A stretch of 64,000 nt of DNA, from positions 1-64,000 of the forward strand of contig NZ_FNOW01000005.1 in the NCBI RefSeq assembly GCF_900107145.1, written 5' to 3'. Position numbers and translations under genes: made by a program. This document shows, piece after piece, positions 36,614 to 45,938 of the stretch. The notes under the pieces were generated by a model, which did no database searches, was not told the origin of the DNA, and saw only the letters and a list, made by a program, of their open reading frames with translations. The stretch comes from Allochromatium warmingii. GTDB lineage: Bacteria; Pseudomonadota; Gammaproteobacteria; Chromatiales; Chromatiaceae. Every line of letters starts with the position of its first letter. The first letter of the stretch is position 1.

Positions 36614-38037
36614 GTCCGCATCTTCAGCACAGCGCCGCCCAGATGGGACGGGTGCGGCGTCTGCATTTTATTGGCATTGGCGGCTCGGGCATGAGCGGCA
36701 TCGCCGAACTGATGGCCAATCTGGGCTATGAAGTCGCCGGTTCCGATCAGCGCGACAGCGAAGTTACGCAACGTCTGCGCTCGCTCGGCGTTGAAATCTT
36801 TATCGGTCATCGCGCCGAACAAGTGACCGACGCCGATGCGGTGGTTGTCTCGACCGCGATTGACGAAACCAATCCCGAGATTCAACAGGCCCGCGAGCAA
36901 CGGATTCCGATTGTGCGCCGCGCCGAAATGCTCGCCGAGTTGATGCGCTTTTATTATGGCGTCGCGGTTGCGGGCACACACGGCAAGACGACGACCACCA
37001 GTTTAGTCGCCAGTCTGCTGGCTGAAGGGGGACTCGATCCGACCTTTGTCATCGGCGGGCGGCTGAACAGCGCCGGAGCCAATGCGCGACTCGGCACGAC
37101 TAAATATCTGGTCGCCGAAGCCGACGAGAGCGATGCGTCCTTTCTCTATTTGCAGCCGATGGTGTCGATTGTCACCAACATCGACGCCGATCACATGCGC
37201 ACTTACGGCAATGATTTTGACCGGCTGCGCCAGACGTTTATGGAGTTTTTACACCATCTGCCCTTTTATGGGCTGGCGGTGCTCTGTATCGACGATCCCG
37301 AAGTGCGGGCGCTGGTGCCGGAGGTGCCGCGTCCGGTGCGCACCTATGGCACCCGTCCCGAGGCCGATTTACGCGCCAGCGAGATTCAACAGGACGGAAT
37401 GCGCACGTCTTTTCTGGTGCATGGCGCAGAGTTTGCACAACCGCTGGCGGTGACGCTCAATTTACCGGGGCGGCATAATGTGCTCAATGCGTTGGCGGCA
37501 ATCAGTGTCGCGCTCGAATTGGGCGTCGATGAGGCGGCGATTGTGCGGGCACTGGCCGGCTTTCAGGGCGTGGGGCGGCGCTTTGTCGCCCATGAAGTCC
37601 GCGATCCGCACGGGCGGCAGATCTTAGTCGTCGATGATTACGGCCATCATCCACGCGAACTGGCCGCGACGCTCGCAGCAGCGCGTGAGGGCTGGCGCGG
37701 CCGTCGGCTGGTGCTGGTATTCCAACCCCATCGTTACAGCCGCACCCAAGAACAGTTCGAGGATTTCGTCGCCGTGCTCTCGACTCCGGATGCGCTGGTG
37801 CTGTGCGAAGTCTATCCGGCCGGTGAGCAGCCGATAGCTGGAGCCGATGGGCGGGCCTTGAGTCGAGCGATTCGCGTGCGCGGTGAATGCGATCCGATCT
37901 TTGCGCAAGATCTCGCCGCCGTGCCCGGACTGCTGGCCAAGCTGCTGCGCGATGGCGATATTGTGCTTGTTTCCGGCGCAGGCGATATCGGTGGTCTGGC
38001 GGCGCGTCTGCCGGAGCTGATCGAGCGGGGCTGGTGA
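36610..38037 (+). CDS. murC: UDP-N-acetylmuramate--L-alanine ligase
   Basis: 475-residue Mur ligase for the first amino acid of the stem peptide. Seen: [18 protein letters not shown] at about residues 18-35, [16 protein letters not shown] as ATP loop, [24 protein letters not shown], and [15 protein letters not shown] in the C-terminal domain. The length matches the family. It overlaps murG by 4 bases and shares one base with the murB start (TGATG). Confidence 0.96.
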   Translation: MSPHLQHSAAQMGRVRRLHFIGIGGSGMSGIAELMANLGYEVAGSDQRDSEVTQRLRSLGVEIFIGHRAEQVTDADAVVVSTAIDETNPEIQQAREQRIPIVRRAEMLAELMRFYYGVAVAGTHGKTTTTSLVASLLAEGGLDPTFVIGGRLNSAGANARLGTTKYLVAEADESDASFLYLQPMVSIVTNIDADHMRTYGNDFDRLRQTFMEFLHHLPFYGLAVLCIDDPEVRALVPEVPRPVRTYGTRPEADLRASEIQQDGMRTSFLVHGAEFAQPLAVTLNLPGRHNVLNALAAISVALELGVDEAAIVRALAGFQGVGRRFVAHEVRDPHGRQILVVDDYGHHPRELAATLAAAREGWRGRRLVLVFQPHRYSRTQEQFEDFVAVLSTPDALVLCEVYPAGEQPIAGADGRALSRAIRVRGECDPIFAQDLAAVPGLLAKLLRDGDIVLVSGAGDIGGLAARLPELIERGW

Positions 38038-38909
38038 TGCGCGGTCAGTGGCAGTTTGATGAACCCTTAGCACGCTATACCACTTGGCGCGTCGGCGGCC
38101 CGGCGCGGCGGCTGTATCGTCCGGCGGATAGTGCCGATCTGTGCGACTGTCTGCGCCAGCTTGACCCGAATGAACCGCTGCTGTGGCTGGGCTTGGGCAG
38201 TAATCTGCTGATTGATGATGCCGGTTTTAACGGCACGGTGATCTTGACACTCGGCACACTGACTCAGTTAGAACAGCGCGGCGCAACGCGCCTGTATGTC
38301 GAAGCGGGAGTTTCAAGCGCCAAGCTCGCCCGCTTTGCCGCCCGTCACAATCTGACCGGCAGTGAATTTCTCGCCGGGATTCCGGGCACTGTCGGCGGCG
38401 CATTGGCGATGAATGCCGGTGCTTGGGGCGGTGAGACTTGGACGCTGGTGCAGCGGGTGTGGACAGTGGATCGACAGGGCCAGATCCGCGAGCGTCCGGC
38501 GACGGATTATCAACCAGCTTATCGTGAGGTACAGGGGCCGGCGGGCGAATGGTTTGTCGCCGCAGAATTGGAATTGACGCCCGGCGATGGGCAGGCCAGT
38601 CAAGCGCAGATCCGCGAGCTACTTGCCCGTCGCGCTGCCACCCAGCCCATCGGTCAAGCGAGCGGCGGTTCGGTGTTTCGCAATCCGCCCGGCGATCATG
38701 CCGCCCGCTTGATCGACGCGCTCGGACTCAAGGGCACGCGCAGCGGCGGGGCTGAAGTCTCCGACAAACACGCGAACTTTATTATCAATCGCGGCGGTGC
38801 GACTGCCGCCGACATCATTCATTTGATTGCGCATATTCAGCAACAGGTCGCGCAGGCTACGGGCATTCTGCTTGTGCCCGAAGTGCGCCGCGTGACCGGA
38901 GATTGTTAA
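38037..38909 (+). CDS. murB: UDP-N-acetylenolpyruvoylglucosamine reductase
   Basis: 290-residue FAD enzyme reducing UDP-GlcNAc-enolpyruvate to UDP-MurNAc. Seen: TTWRVGGPARRLYRPADSADL, GLGSNLLI, GIPGTVGGALAMNAGAWGGE for FAD binding, and GSVFRNPPGDHAARLIDALGLKG with the catalytic Ser and neighbours. It is of the shorter MurB type often found in dcw clusters, not the roughly 340-residue E. coli type. A longer in-frame reading upstream overlaps murC and is rejected; ATG 38037 sits in a TGATG overlap. Confidence 0.94.
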   Translation: MRGQWQFDEPLARYTTWRVGGPARRLYRPADSADLCDCLRQLDPNEPLLWLGLGSNLLIDDAGFNGTVILTLGTLTQLEQRGATRLYVEAGVSSAKLARFAARHNLTGSEFLAGIPGTVGGALAMNAGAWGGETWTLVQRVWTVDRQGQIRERPATDYQPAYREVQGPAGEWFVAAELELTPGDGQASQAQIRELLARRAATQPIGQASGGSVFRNPPGDHAARLIDALGLKGTRSGGAEVSDKHANFIINRGGATAADIIHLIAHIQQQVAQATGILLVPEVRRVTGDC

Positions 38910-39847
38910 TGACGACCGAAGTGAACCGCTCACCGGAGCGATTTGGAACTGTGGCCCTTTTGATGGGCGGTCAGGCCGCCGAGCGCGAAGTCTCGCTCAA
39001 AAGCGGACGCGCCGTGCTGGAAGCATTGCAGCGTCTCGGCATCGCTGTCACGGCGCTTGATCCCGATGTCACCATCTTGGAGCGGCTGCGGGCGGGCGGT
39101 TATGATCGCGCCTTCATTATGCTGCATGGGCGCGGCGGCGAAGATGGGCAGATTCAGGGCGCACTCGAAACCATCGGCGTGCCCTATACCGGTTCGGGCG
39201 TGCTCGGTTCGGCGCTCGGCATGGATAAATATCGCTGCAAACTCGCTTGGCAGGGCGCGGGCTTGCCGACGGCTGAGAGTGTGTTAGTGCGCGAGGCCGC
39301 CGATCTCACCGCAGCGGCAGCACTGGGTTTTCCGCTGATGATGAAGCCGGTGCATGAAGGATCGAGCATCGGCATGGCGCGGGTGACATCGGTCGCGGAA
39401 TTAGAACAGGCGTGGCACACAGCGCGGCAATTCGATGGGCTGGTGCTGGCTGAACGTTGGATTGACGGGATTGAATTAACGGCCGCGATTCTCGGTCGTG
39501 AGGCACTGCCATTGATTCGACTGGAAACACCGCACGCTTTTTACGACTATGATGCAAAGTATCGCGCCGAGAGCACGCGCTATCACTGTCCGTGTGGACT
39601 GGCACCTGAGGTTGAAACCCGACTGCAAGCCTTAGCCTTAGCGGCATTCGATGCCGTCGGTGCGCACGGCTGGGGGCGGGTGGATATCATGCTGGATCGC
39701 ACCGGTCAGCCGTTTTTGCTCGAAATTAACACCGTACCCGGGATGACCGATCATAGTTTAGTGCCAATGGCGGCCAGGGCAGCGGGGATCGACTTTGATG
39801 AATTAGTGTGGCGAATTTTGGAAACCAGTGTAAATCGTCCGCGCTAA
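38909..39847 (+). CDS. ddl: D-alanine--D-alanine ligase
   Basis: 312-residue ATP-grasp enzyme making D-Ala-D-Ala for MurF. Signatures: LLMGGQAAEREVSLKSGRAV, HGRGGEDGQIQGALE, GSGVLGSALGMDKYRCK, MMKPVHEGSSIGM, and the metal-binding end LLEINTVPGMTDHSLVP. The start ATG overlaps the murB stop (TAATG). It resembles the DdlB type found in dcw clusters. Confidence 0.95.
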   Translation: MTTEVNRSPERFGTVALLMGGQAAEREVSLKSGRAVLEALQRLGIAVTALDPDVTILERLRAGGYDRAFIMLHGRGGEDGQIQGALETIGVPYTGSGVLGSALGMDKYRCKLAWQGAGLPTAESVLVREAADLTAAAALGFPLMMKPVHEGSSIGMARVTSVAELEQAWHTARQFDGLVLAERWIDGIELTAAILGREALPLIRLETPHAFYDYDAKYRAESTRYHCPCGLAPEVETRLQALALAAFDAVGAHGWGRVDIMLDRTGQPFLLEINTVPGMTDHSLVPMAARAAGIDFDELVWRILETSVNRPR

Positions 39848-39888
39848 TTCATCGCTACACAAGAATCTTTAACACGAGTCCGCACACA

Positions 39889-40689
39889 GTGAGTACGGCA
39901 TCTGGCCCCGCAGAACTTCCCGCCCCTGAGCATCCGAGCCGCTTGGGTGCGCGGGTGCGGGCCGTATTTGGCGTGCTGATTTTGCTGGCGCTGGCCGGAG
40001 CGGGTTGGCAATTATTACGCTGGGAGCCAACGCTGTTACCGATTCGCTTTATTCAGGTCGAGGGCGAAGTGCATCATCACTCTTCGCAGCAACTGCAAGA
40101 GCGCCTGACGGCTCGGCTACGCGGCGGTATTTTGACGACCGATCTGCGCCAATTGCAGATCGCCGCCGAAGAACTGCCCTGGGTCGGTCATGCGACCCTG
40201 CGGCGCGTGTGGCCGGATACGCTCCGCGTCGCGGTGGAAGAATATCGTCCGGTGGCGCGGTGGAATTTCGACGGGCTGGTGACGGCTGAGGGCGTGGTGT
40301 TTCGACCGCAGGGTCAGACGATCTCGCCGAATCTGCCGCTGCTGGAAGGCGATGATCGCCGCGCCCCCGAGATCATGGCGCGTTATCTGGCGTGGCGCAC
40401 CCAGCTCGATACGGTCAGTCAAGATATTGAGCGTCTGACCGTCGATGCGCGGGGCGATTGGCGGCTGAAGCTTTCTTCGGGCGTGGAACTGCGTTTAGGC
40501 ACCATGCAGGTCGAAGAGCGGCTGGCGCGTTATGTGGCGAGCGCGTTAGAACTGGCCGCCGCTGGCCGACCGCTGCTGATTGATCTGCGTTACAGCAATG
40601 GGTTTTCGGTGAAATGGGCACCGAATACGGAGACGGGCGTTCGAGCACATCCGGATCGCGTGGCCGCGCACGCGAGCCGTCGAGGATAA
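39889..40689 (+). CDS. ftsQ: Cell division protein FtsQ
   Basis: 266 residues from GTG 39889. A cytoplasmic tail and one membrane helix (AVFGVLILLALAGAGWQLL) lead to a periplasmic POTRA domain (FIQVEGEVHHHSSQQLQERL) and the FtsQ beta domain (LPWVGHATLRRVWPDTLRVAVEEYRPVARW). It scaffolds FtsL-FtsB at the divisome. An earlier GTG at 39808 would overlap ddl by 40 bases and add 27 residues, and seems less likely; neither start has a strong ribosome binding site. ftsA starts 6 bases after its stop. Confidence 0.93.
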   Translation: MSTASGPAELPAPEHPSRLGARVRAVFGVLILLALAGAGWQLLRWEPTLLPIRFIQVEGEVHHHSSQQLQERLTARLRGGILTTDLRQLQIAAEELPWVGHATLRRVWPDTLRVAVEEYRPVARWNFDGLVTAEGVVFRPQGQTISPNLPLLEGDDRRAPEIMARYLAWRTQLDTVSQDIERLTVDARGDWRLKLSSGVELRLGTMQVEERLARYVASALELAAAGRPLLIDLRYSNGFSVKWAPNTETGVRAHPDRVAAHASRRG

Positions 40690-40695
40690 ATCAGG

Positions 40696-41931
40696 ATGGC
40701 GCGACGTAACGACAAAAGTCTGTTGGTGGGGCTGGATATCGGCACCTCGAAGATCGCCTGTTTGGTCGGCGAACTCAAGGACGACGATCAGATCGAGATT
40801 ATCGGCATCGGCACGCATCCCTCACGCGGCCTAAAAAAAGGCGTGGTAGTCGATATCGAATCAACGGTGCAATCGATTCAGCGTGCGGTTGAATCGGCTG
40901 AATTGATGGCCGATTGTGAGATTCATTCGGTGCATGTCGGCATTGCTGGCAATCATATTCGCAGTCTCAATTCCGATGGCATCACCGCGATTAAAGAACA
41001 CGAAGTTAATCAAGCCGACGTAGATCGCGTGATTGAAGCAGCGCGGGCGGTGGCGATTCCTGCCGATCAAAAGATTCTGCATATTCTCCCGCAAGAGTTC
41101 ATTATTGACGATCAAGAAGGCATCCGCGAACCAATTGGCATGTGTGGCGTGCGTTTAGAAGCACGGGTACACATGGTCACGGGTGCAGCGAGTGCAGCGC
41201 AGAATATTGTGAAATGCGTGCGCCGCTGTGGATTAGAAGTCGATGATTTAGTGCTGGCGCAATTGAGTTCGAGCTATGCGGTACTCAGTGAAGATGAAAA
41301 AGAATTAGGCGTGTGCGTGGTCGATATTGGCGGTGGCACGACCGATTTAGCCGTGTTTACCGATGGCGCGATTCGGCATACTGCGGTGATTCCCATTGCC
41401 GGCAGTCAGGTTACCAATGACATCGCCGTCGCCCTGCGCACGCCGACGCAACATGCCGAACAGATCAAAATTCAACACGCTTATGCGCTTACCCAGTTAG
41501 CCGAGCATGGCGAGATGATCGAGGTGCCGAGCATCGGCGACCGCCCACCGCGTCGGCTCTCGCGCCAGACACTGGCCGAGGTGGTCGAACCACGTTATGA
41601 AGAATTGCTCATTTTGCTGCATCGTGAACTGCGCCGGAGCAGTTTTGAAGATGTCATCGCCGGTGGCGTGGTGCTCACCGGCGGCGGTGCGAAGATGCAG
41701 GGCTTAATCGAGCTGGCCGAAGAGGTGTTTCATATTCCGGTGCGTTTGGGGCTGCCGAATCGTGTGCTGGGTTTGCCCGAAGTAGTCGATAATCCAATCC
41801 ATGCTACGGGTGTGGGATTATTGATGTATGCGCGTCAAAATCGCCTATCGCGCCGTGTTGAACCGACAGATGGCACGGGGCTGCGAGTCTGGCTGGCGCG
41901 GATGCGGCGTTGGTTTCAGGGGAATTTTTAG
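40696..41931 (+). CDS. ftsA: Cell division protein FtsA
   Basis: 411-residue actin-like ATPase that tethers FtsZ to the membrane. Seen: LLVGLDIGTSKIACLVGEL, the phosphate-2 loop VVDIGGGTTDLAVF, GGVVLTGGGAKMQGL for adenosine binding, and a C-terminal amphipathic helix (LRVWLARMRRWFQGNF) that is the membrane-targeting sequence. The length is that of E. coli FtsA (420). AGG precedes the ATG. An unusually long gap to ftsZ follows. Confidence 0.96.
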   Translation: MARRNDKSLLVGLDIGTSKIACLVGELKDDDQIEIIGIGTHPSRGLKKGVVVDIESTVQSIQRAVESAELMADCEIHSVHVGIAGNHIRSLNSDGITAIKEHEVNQADVDRVIEAARAVAIPADQKILHILPQEFIIDDQEGIREPIGMCGVRLEARVHMVTGAASAAQNIVKCVRRCGLEVDDLVLAQLSSSYAVLSEDEKELGVCVVDIGGGTTDLAVFTDGAIRHTAVIPIAGSQVTNDIAVALRTPTQHAEQIKIQHAYALTQLAEHGEMIEVPSIGDRPPRRLSRQTLAEVVEPRYEELLILLHRELRRSSFEDVIAGGVVLTGGGAKMQGLIELAEEVFHIPVRLGLPNRVLGLPEVVDNPIHATGVGLLMYARQNRLSRRVEPTDGTGLRVWLARMRRWFQGNF

Positions 41932-41967
41932 TTTCCAGTCGTCAGCTTCCAGCGATCAGCCGCCAGC
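41932..41967 (-). repeat. Dispersed intergenic repeat, copy 2 (inverted)
   Basis: Read on the minus strand it gives GCTGGCGGCTGATCGCTGG followed by AAGCTGACGACTGGAAA, a diverged copy of the element at 26931, 56097 and 60106. It begins directly after the ftsA stop codon. Confidence 0.55.
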
Positions 41968-42238
41968 AATGGGGTACGACTCCATCGCATCGCAATCGGT
42001 ACGGCATCACAAACTAGAACAAACAGAATAAAAACAAGAACAAAATTAAGACCGCATACAGATCAACAATCGGGGCGGAGTCAAGCCGCCCGCCGCACGG
42101 CAGAACAGTTCGTTTAGCTAAGCGGTTGCAGCGTGCCGAGCGCGGTAGCCGGGTCGGGGGTGGTTGTGGGCGTTGCGCCGATGACCAGAGTTTGTCAAGT
42201 TTTATGGTGGCGCACGGGCTGCGCCGGAGAGCAGAACA
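41932..42238 (+). promoter_or_regulatory. Long ftsA-ftsZ intergenic region
   Basis: 307 bases with no gene. From left to right: the inverted dispersed repeat (to 41967), an A-rich stretch (42008-42050), and a G+C hairpin GGGCGG ... CCGCCC (42073-42091). The last 140 bases are G+C-rich and lead to GGAG ahead of the ftsZ ATG. Many bacteria have ftsZ promoters within ftsQ and ftsA, so a separate promoter here is plausible, but no clear -35/-10 pair was found. Confidence 0.5.
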
Positions 42239-43393
42239 ATGTTTGAATTGATGGATACTCACAGTCAGAACGCCGTCATCAAAGTCATCGGCGTTGGCGG
42301 CGGCGGCAGTAATGCGGTCAATCACATGGTCGCCTCGACGATTGAGGGCGTGGATTTTATCTGCGCCAATACCGATGCGCAGGCACTGCGGCATTCTAAC
42401 GTCAAGACCATTCTGCAATTGGGCGCGGGGATCACCAAAGGTCTGGGCGCTGGTGCCGATCCCGATGTCGGGCGTCATGCCGCGCTCGAAGACCGTGATC
42501 GCATTCAAGAGGCGCTCGAAGGCGCGGATATGGTGTTTATCACCGCTGGCATGGGCGGCGGAACCGGCACCGGTGCTGCGCCGATTGTCGCGCAGGTGGC
42601 CAAAGAGTTGGGCATTCTGACCGTCGCCGTCGTCACCAAGCCGTTTCCGTTCGAGGGGGCCAGACGCCGCCGCATCGCCGATGAGGGCATCGCAGAGCTG
42701 GCCCAGCATGTCGATTCGCTCATCACCATCCCCAATGAAAAGCTGCTCGCCGTGCTCGGCAAGGATGTCAGCCTGCTCGATGCGTTCAAAGCCGCCAACG
42801 ATGTGCTGCTCAACGCCACTCAGGGCATCGCAGAACTGATTACCTGTCGCGGTCTGGTGAATGTGGACTTCGCCGACGTAAAAACCATCATGTCGAATAT
42901 GGGCGTGGCGATGATGGGCACCGGCTCGGCACGCGGTGAAAATCGCGCCCGCGCTGCGGCTGAAGCCGCCATCCGCAGTCCGCTGCTGGAAGACATCGAC
43001 TTGGCTGGCGCGAAGGGCATTCTCGTCAACATTACGGCTGGCATGACCCTGACCATCGGCGAGTTCGATGAAGTCGGTAACACCGTGAGCGATTTTGCCG
43101 ACGCTGATGCCACCGTGGTCGTCGGGACTGTAGTCGATCCCGATTTGGAAGACGAATTGCGCGTCACCGTGGTCGCCACCGGTTTGGGCGACCGACGGGC
43201 ACGCATCAAGCGTCCAGGCGCGGAGACGATGCGTTTAGTCAGCGGCGAGAACAGCGCCGATCCAGATTATCGTGAACTGGAGCGCCGTCCGTCGGCCTAT
43301 CGCAAGGGCACAGCAGCCGGTGGCGATAAAACCGACGGCACCGATCTGGATTATCTCGACATCCCGGCCTTTTTGCGCCGTCAGGCCGACTGA
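42239..43393 (+). CDS. ftsZ: Cell division GTPase FtsZ
   Basis: 384-residue tubulin homologue that forms the Z ring. Seen: [14 protein letters not shown], the tubulin GTP loop [13 protein letters not shown] at about residues 103-115, the T7 loop [11 protein letters not shown], and the conserved C-terminal peptide [13 protein letters not shown] that binds FtsA and ZipA. GGAG lies 9 bases before the ATG. It follows ftsA after a 307-base gap and is followed by a hairpin and the lpxC promoter. Confidence 0.98.
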   Translation: MFELMDTHSQNAVIKVIGVGGGGSNAVNHMVASTIEGVDFICANTDAQALRHSNVKTILQLGAGITKGLGAGADPDVGRHAALEDRDRIQEALEGADMVFITAGMGGGTGTGAAPIVAQVAKELGILTVAVVTKPFPFEGARRRRIADEGIAELAQHVDSLITIPNEKLLAVLGKDVSLLDAFKAANDVLLNATQGIAELITCRGLVNVDFADVKTIMSNMGVAMMGTGSARGENRARAAAEAAIRSPLLEDIDLAGAKGILVNITAGMTLTIGEFDEVGNTVSDFADADATVVVGTVVDPDLEDELRVTVVATGLGDRRARIKRPGAETMRLVSGENSADPDYRELERRPSAYRKGTAAGGDKTDGTDLDYLDIPAFLRRQAD

Positions 43394-43410
43394 TGCGGGA
43401 ACTCCCGCAT
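43393..43410 (+). terminator. Hairpin after ftsZ (weak or partial terminator)
   Basis: ATGCGGG-AACT-CCCGCAT is a perfect 7-base stem starting at the ftsZ stop. No T run follows directly, so it may stabilise the ftsZ end or attenuate read-through into lpxC instead of fully ending transcription. Confidence 0.45.
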
Positions 43411-43460
43411 TCAGAAAAGCATGTAAAAACAATGCTTTCGGCTTTCTTCCGTTATTGTGC

Positions 43461-43489
43461 TTGAAAATATTTCGGGAAAACCCTAATAT
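43461..43489 (+). promoter_or_regulatory. sigma70-type promoter of lpxC
   Basis: TTGAAA (43461-43466), a 17-base spacer and TAATAT (43484-43489) form a near-consensus promoter 138 bases before the lpxC start. The local sequence is A+T-rich, unlike its surroundings. It gives lpxC transcription independent of the dcw cluster, as in E. coli. Confidence 0.8.
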
Positions 43490-43626
43490 CCATCTCGCCG
43501 CGTCTACCTGCTACCGCAGGTGCGCGGCATGGGGCGGGAACTGAGGCAATGCCTGCGGTCTTCCGGTCGAATAGTCGATTGAGCGCCAACCGCTCGTCGC
43601 AGATGGTGATGGGAGATTCCGAACCA

Positions 43627-44538
43627 ATGGTCAAGCAACGCACCCTCAAAACTGTCATCCGGGCAACAGGCGTCGGCTTGCACAGCGGCGAAAAAGTCGA
43701 GCTGACTTTGCGTCCGGCCGCTCCCGATACCGGCATCGTGTTCCGTCGCCTCGACCTCGAACACCCAGTCACCCTTGCAGCGACACCCTTTCAGGTCGGC
43801 GACACGCGGCTGTCTACCACCCTCGTACAGGGCGAAGTGCGGGTCTCGACTATCGAGCACCTGCTCTCGGCCTTCGCCGGTCTGGGGATTGATAATGCGT
43901 ATGTCGATCTCGGCGCAGCGGAAGTGCCGATCATGGACGGCAGCGCCGCACCCTTCGTGTTTTTGCTGCAATCGGCCGGCATCGAAGAGCAACCAAAAGC
44001 CAAGCGCTTTATCCGCATCAAGCGTCCAGTGGAAGTGCGCGACGGCGACAAATTCGCCCGTTTTACGCCCTATGAAGGATTTAAGGTGCGCTTTGCGATT
44101 GACTTCGATCATCCGGCTTTTCAATCGCGCTCAAATTGCGCCGAAATTGATTTTTCGACGACCTCATTTGTGCGTGAACTCAGCCGCGCCCGCACCTTCG
44201 GCTTTTTGCGCGATATTGAAGCCCTGCGCCAGCAGAATCTCGCGCTCGGTGGCAGTCTGGATAATGCCGTTGTGATCGATGAATACCGCGTGCTGAATGA
44301 AGAAGGCTTGCGCTATGAAGATGAATTCGTGCGCCATAAAATTCTCGACGCAATTGGCGATCTCTATTTACTCGGTCACACCCTGATTGGTGCATTTGAG
44401 GGCTATAAATCCGGCCATGCCCTGAATAATTTGCTGGTGCGGGCATTGGTTGCTGATCCAGCAGCTTGGGAAGAAGTCGTATTTGATGATGCGACCGCTG
44501 CGCCGATTTGCTATGCCCAGCCGCTGCCGGCGCTTTAA
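43627..44538 (+). CDS. lpxC: UDP-3-O-acyl-N-acetylglucosamine deacetylase
   Basis: 303-residue zinc amidase, the committed step of lipid A synthesis. Seen: [26 protein letters not shown] at the N-terminus (first 20 residues typical of the family), [17 protein letters not shown] with a zinc His, and [15 protein letters not shown] with the second zinc His and Asp. ATG 43627 restores the standard start; an upstream in-frame ATG adds 26 non-family residues. GGGAG lies upstream. Its stop codon overlaps the stop of the convergent symporter gene (shared TTAA). Confidence 0.97.
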   Translation: MVKQRTLKTVIRATGVGLHSGEKVELTLRPAAPDTGIVFRRLDLEHPVTLAATPFQVGDTRLSTTLVQGEVRVSTIEHLLSAFAGLGIDNAYVDLGAAEVPIMDGSAAPFVFLLQSAGIEEQPKAKRFIRIKRPVEVRDGDKFARFTPYEGFKVRFAIDFDHPAFQSRSNCAEIDFSTTSFVRELSRARTFGFLRDIEALRQQNLALGGSLDNAVVIDEYRVLNEEGLRYEDEFVRHKILDAIGDLYLLGHTLIGAFEGYKSGHALNNLLVRALVADPAAWEEVVFDDATAAPICYAQPLPAL

Positions 44539-45842
44539 TTCTGTATGGCTGGCGCTTTGAGTGCATAGCTGGCTGCTAATGCTTCCCCTTCACTCCGCGC
44601 AATAATCACCGCACCGCAAGAATCGCTGAATACGTTAACGGCGGTGCGCAGCATATCCAGCAGTCGATCAACGGCGAGAATCAAACCAACCCCTTCAAGC
44701 GGTAATCCAACGGCGCTCAGAATCACGGTGATTGCCACCAAACTCGCCGCTGGAATACCGGCTACGCCAATGGATGTCAGCAGCGCCAGCAGCACGATAA
44801 TAAATTGGGTGCCGAGCGCAAGTTCTAATCCATAGGCTTGCGCGATAAAAAGCACGGCAACACATTCATAGAGCGCCGTGCCATCCATATTCACCGTTGC
44901 CCCGAGTGGTAAGACAAAGCTGCTGGTGCGATTAGACACCCCCGCGTTTTGCTCAACACAATCAAGCGTAATGGGCAGTGTCGCCGAAGAAGAAGCCGTT
45001 GAAAACGCTGTGAGCAATGCTGCGCTCATCGCCATATAATGCGCGAGCGGATTGACTCGGCCAATCACATAAAGCAGCAGCGGCAAGACCAATAAAATAT
45101 GCGTTGCTAATGCAACGGTCACCGTCAAGAAAAACAACGCCAGCGGGCCAAATGCAGCTAATCCGGTTTCTGCAACAGTTTTAGCAACTAGCGCAAAGAC
45201 CCCGATGGGCGCAAACCGCATGATTAGATCGGTCATGCGTAGCATAATGGCGAACAATCCAGTAAAAAACTGGCGTTGCACATGGCGCTGATCTTCATGC
45301 AAACGGGCAAGAAAAAAGCCATAAAGCAGACTGAAAAAAATCAGCCCCAGCATTTGCCCTTCAGCCGCCGCCGCAATGATATTGGTTGGAATGAGGCGTA
45401 AAAAGACTTCGACTACATCGCTGGCATCGCGGTCGCCAAGCGTTGCTTGCACAGTTGCGGTGTCCGCACTCAGACCGAATACCTCGGCTGGATGGCCGTC
45501 AACCTGTCCGGGCTGAATCAGATTGGCAAAGAGCAAGCCAATTAGAATGGCTAACAGACTGGTCAGCGCGTAATAACCAATGGTTTTAGCGCCGAGTCGT
45601 CCGAGATGTTCCGATCCCCCAAAACCAGACATGCCGACGATAATCGACGACACAATCAGCGGCACGATGAGCATTTTTAGGGCATTGAGAAATAATTGCC
45701 CAATAAAGCTAAATATCGCATAAAAGCTCAGACCAAAAATACCGCCATCACGCCCGACGCTTAATCCAATAACAACGGCTAGGATCAGCGCAATGAGAAT
45801 TTGCCAGTGAAGTTTAAGCGAGCTGAATTGCAGTGATGGCAT
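44535..45842 (-). CDS. Dicarboxylate/amino acid:cation symporter (DctA/GltP family)
   Basis: 435-residue transporter of the SDF family with about eight membrane helices and two re-entrant loops. Seen: [17 protein letters not shown] (Ser-rich loop HP1), the unwound helix [16 protein letters not shown] with the NMDGT motif, [17 protein letters not shown] (HP2) and [20 protein letters not shown]. The family takes up C4-dicarboxylates or glutamate/aspartate with protons or sodium. The R in DMLRTAVNV resembles DctA/GltP, but the exact substrate is not decided. It is transcribed alone and convergent with lpxC. Confidence 0.92.
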   Translation of the reverse strand: MPSLQFSSLKLHWQILIALILAVVIGLSVGRDGGIFGLSFYAIFSFIGQLFLNALKMLIVPLIVSSIIVGMSGFGGSEHLGRLGAKTIGYYALTSLLAILIGLLFANLIQPGQVDGHPAEVFGLSADTATVQATLGDRDASDVVEVFLRLIPTNIIAAAAEGQMLGLIFFSLLYGFFLARLHEDQRHVQRQFFTGLFAIMLRMTDLIMRFAPIGVFALVAKTVAETGLAAFGPLALFFLTVTVALATHILLVLPLLLYVIGRVNPLAHYMAMSAALLTAFSTASSSATLPITLDCVEQNAGVSNRTSSFVLPLGATVNMDGTALYECVAVLFIAQAYGLELALGTQFIIVLLALLTSIGVAGIPAASLVAITVILSAVGLPLEGVGLILAVDRLLDMLRTAVNVFSDSCGAVIIARSEGEALAASYALKAPAIQN

Positions 45843-45938
45843 CGCAGACAGTCCAATATAAGCGCATTACAAGATGGGTTGCCGCCAATTACGGCACACG
45901 CTGAAAGCCGATTGCTGGCCGCTTATCAATGCTCAATG

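Noticed and set aside
37887-38036. 50-residue N-terminal extension of MurB inside murC
   Set aside because: It is Arg-rich out-of-frame murC sequence; ATG 38037 gives the normal MurB start.
42014-44124. Long antisense frames opposite ftsZ and lpxC
   Set aside because: They mirror codon structure of well-identified genes and show no independent family motifs.
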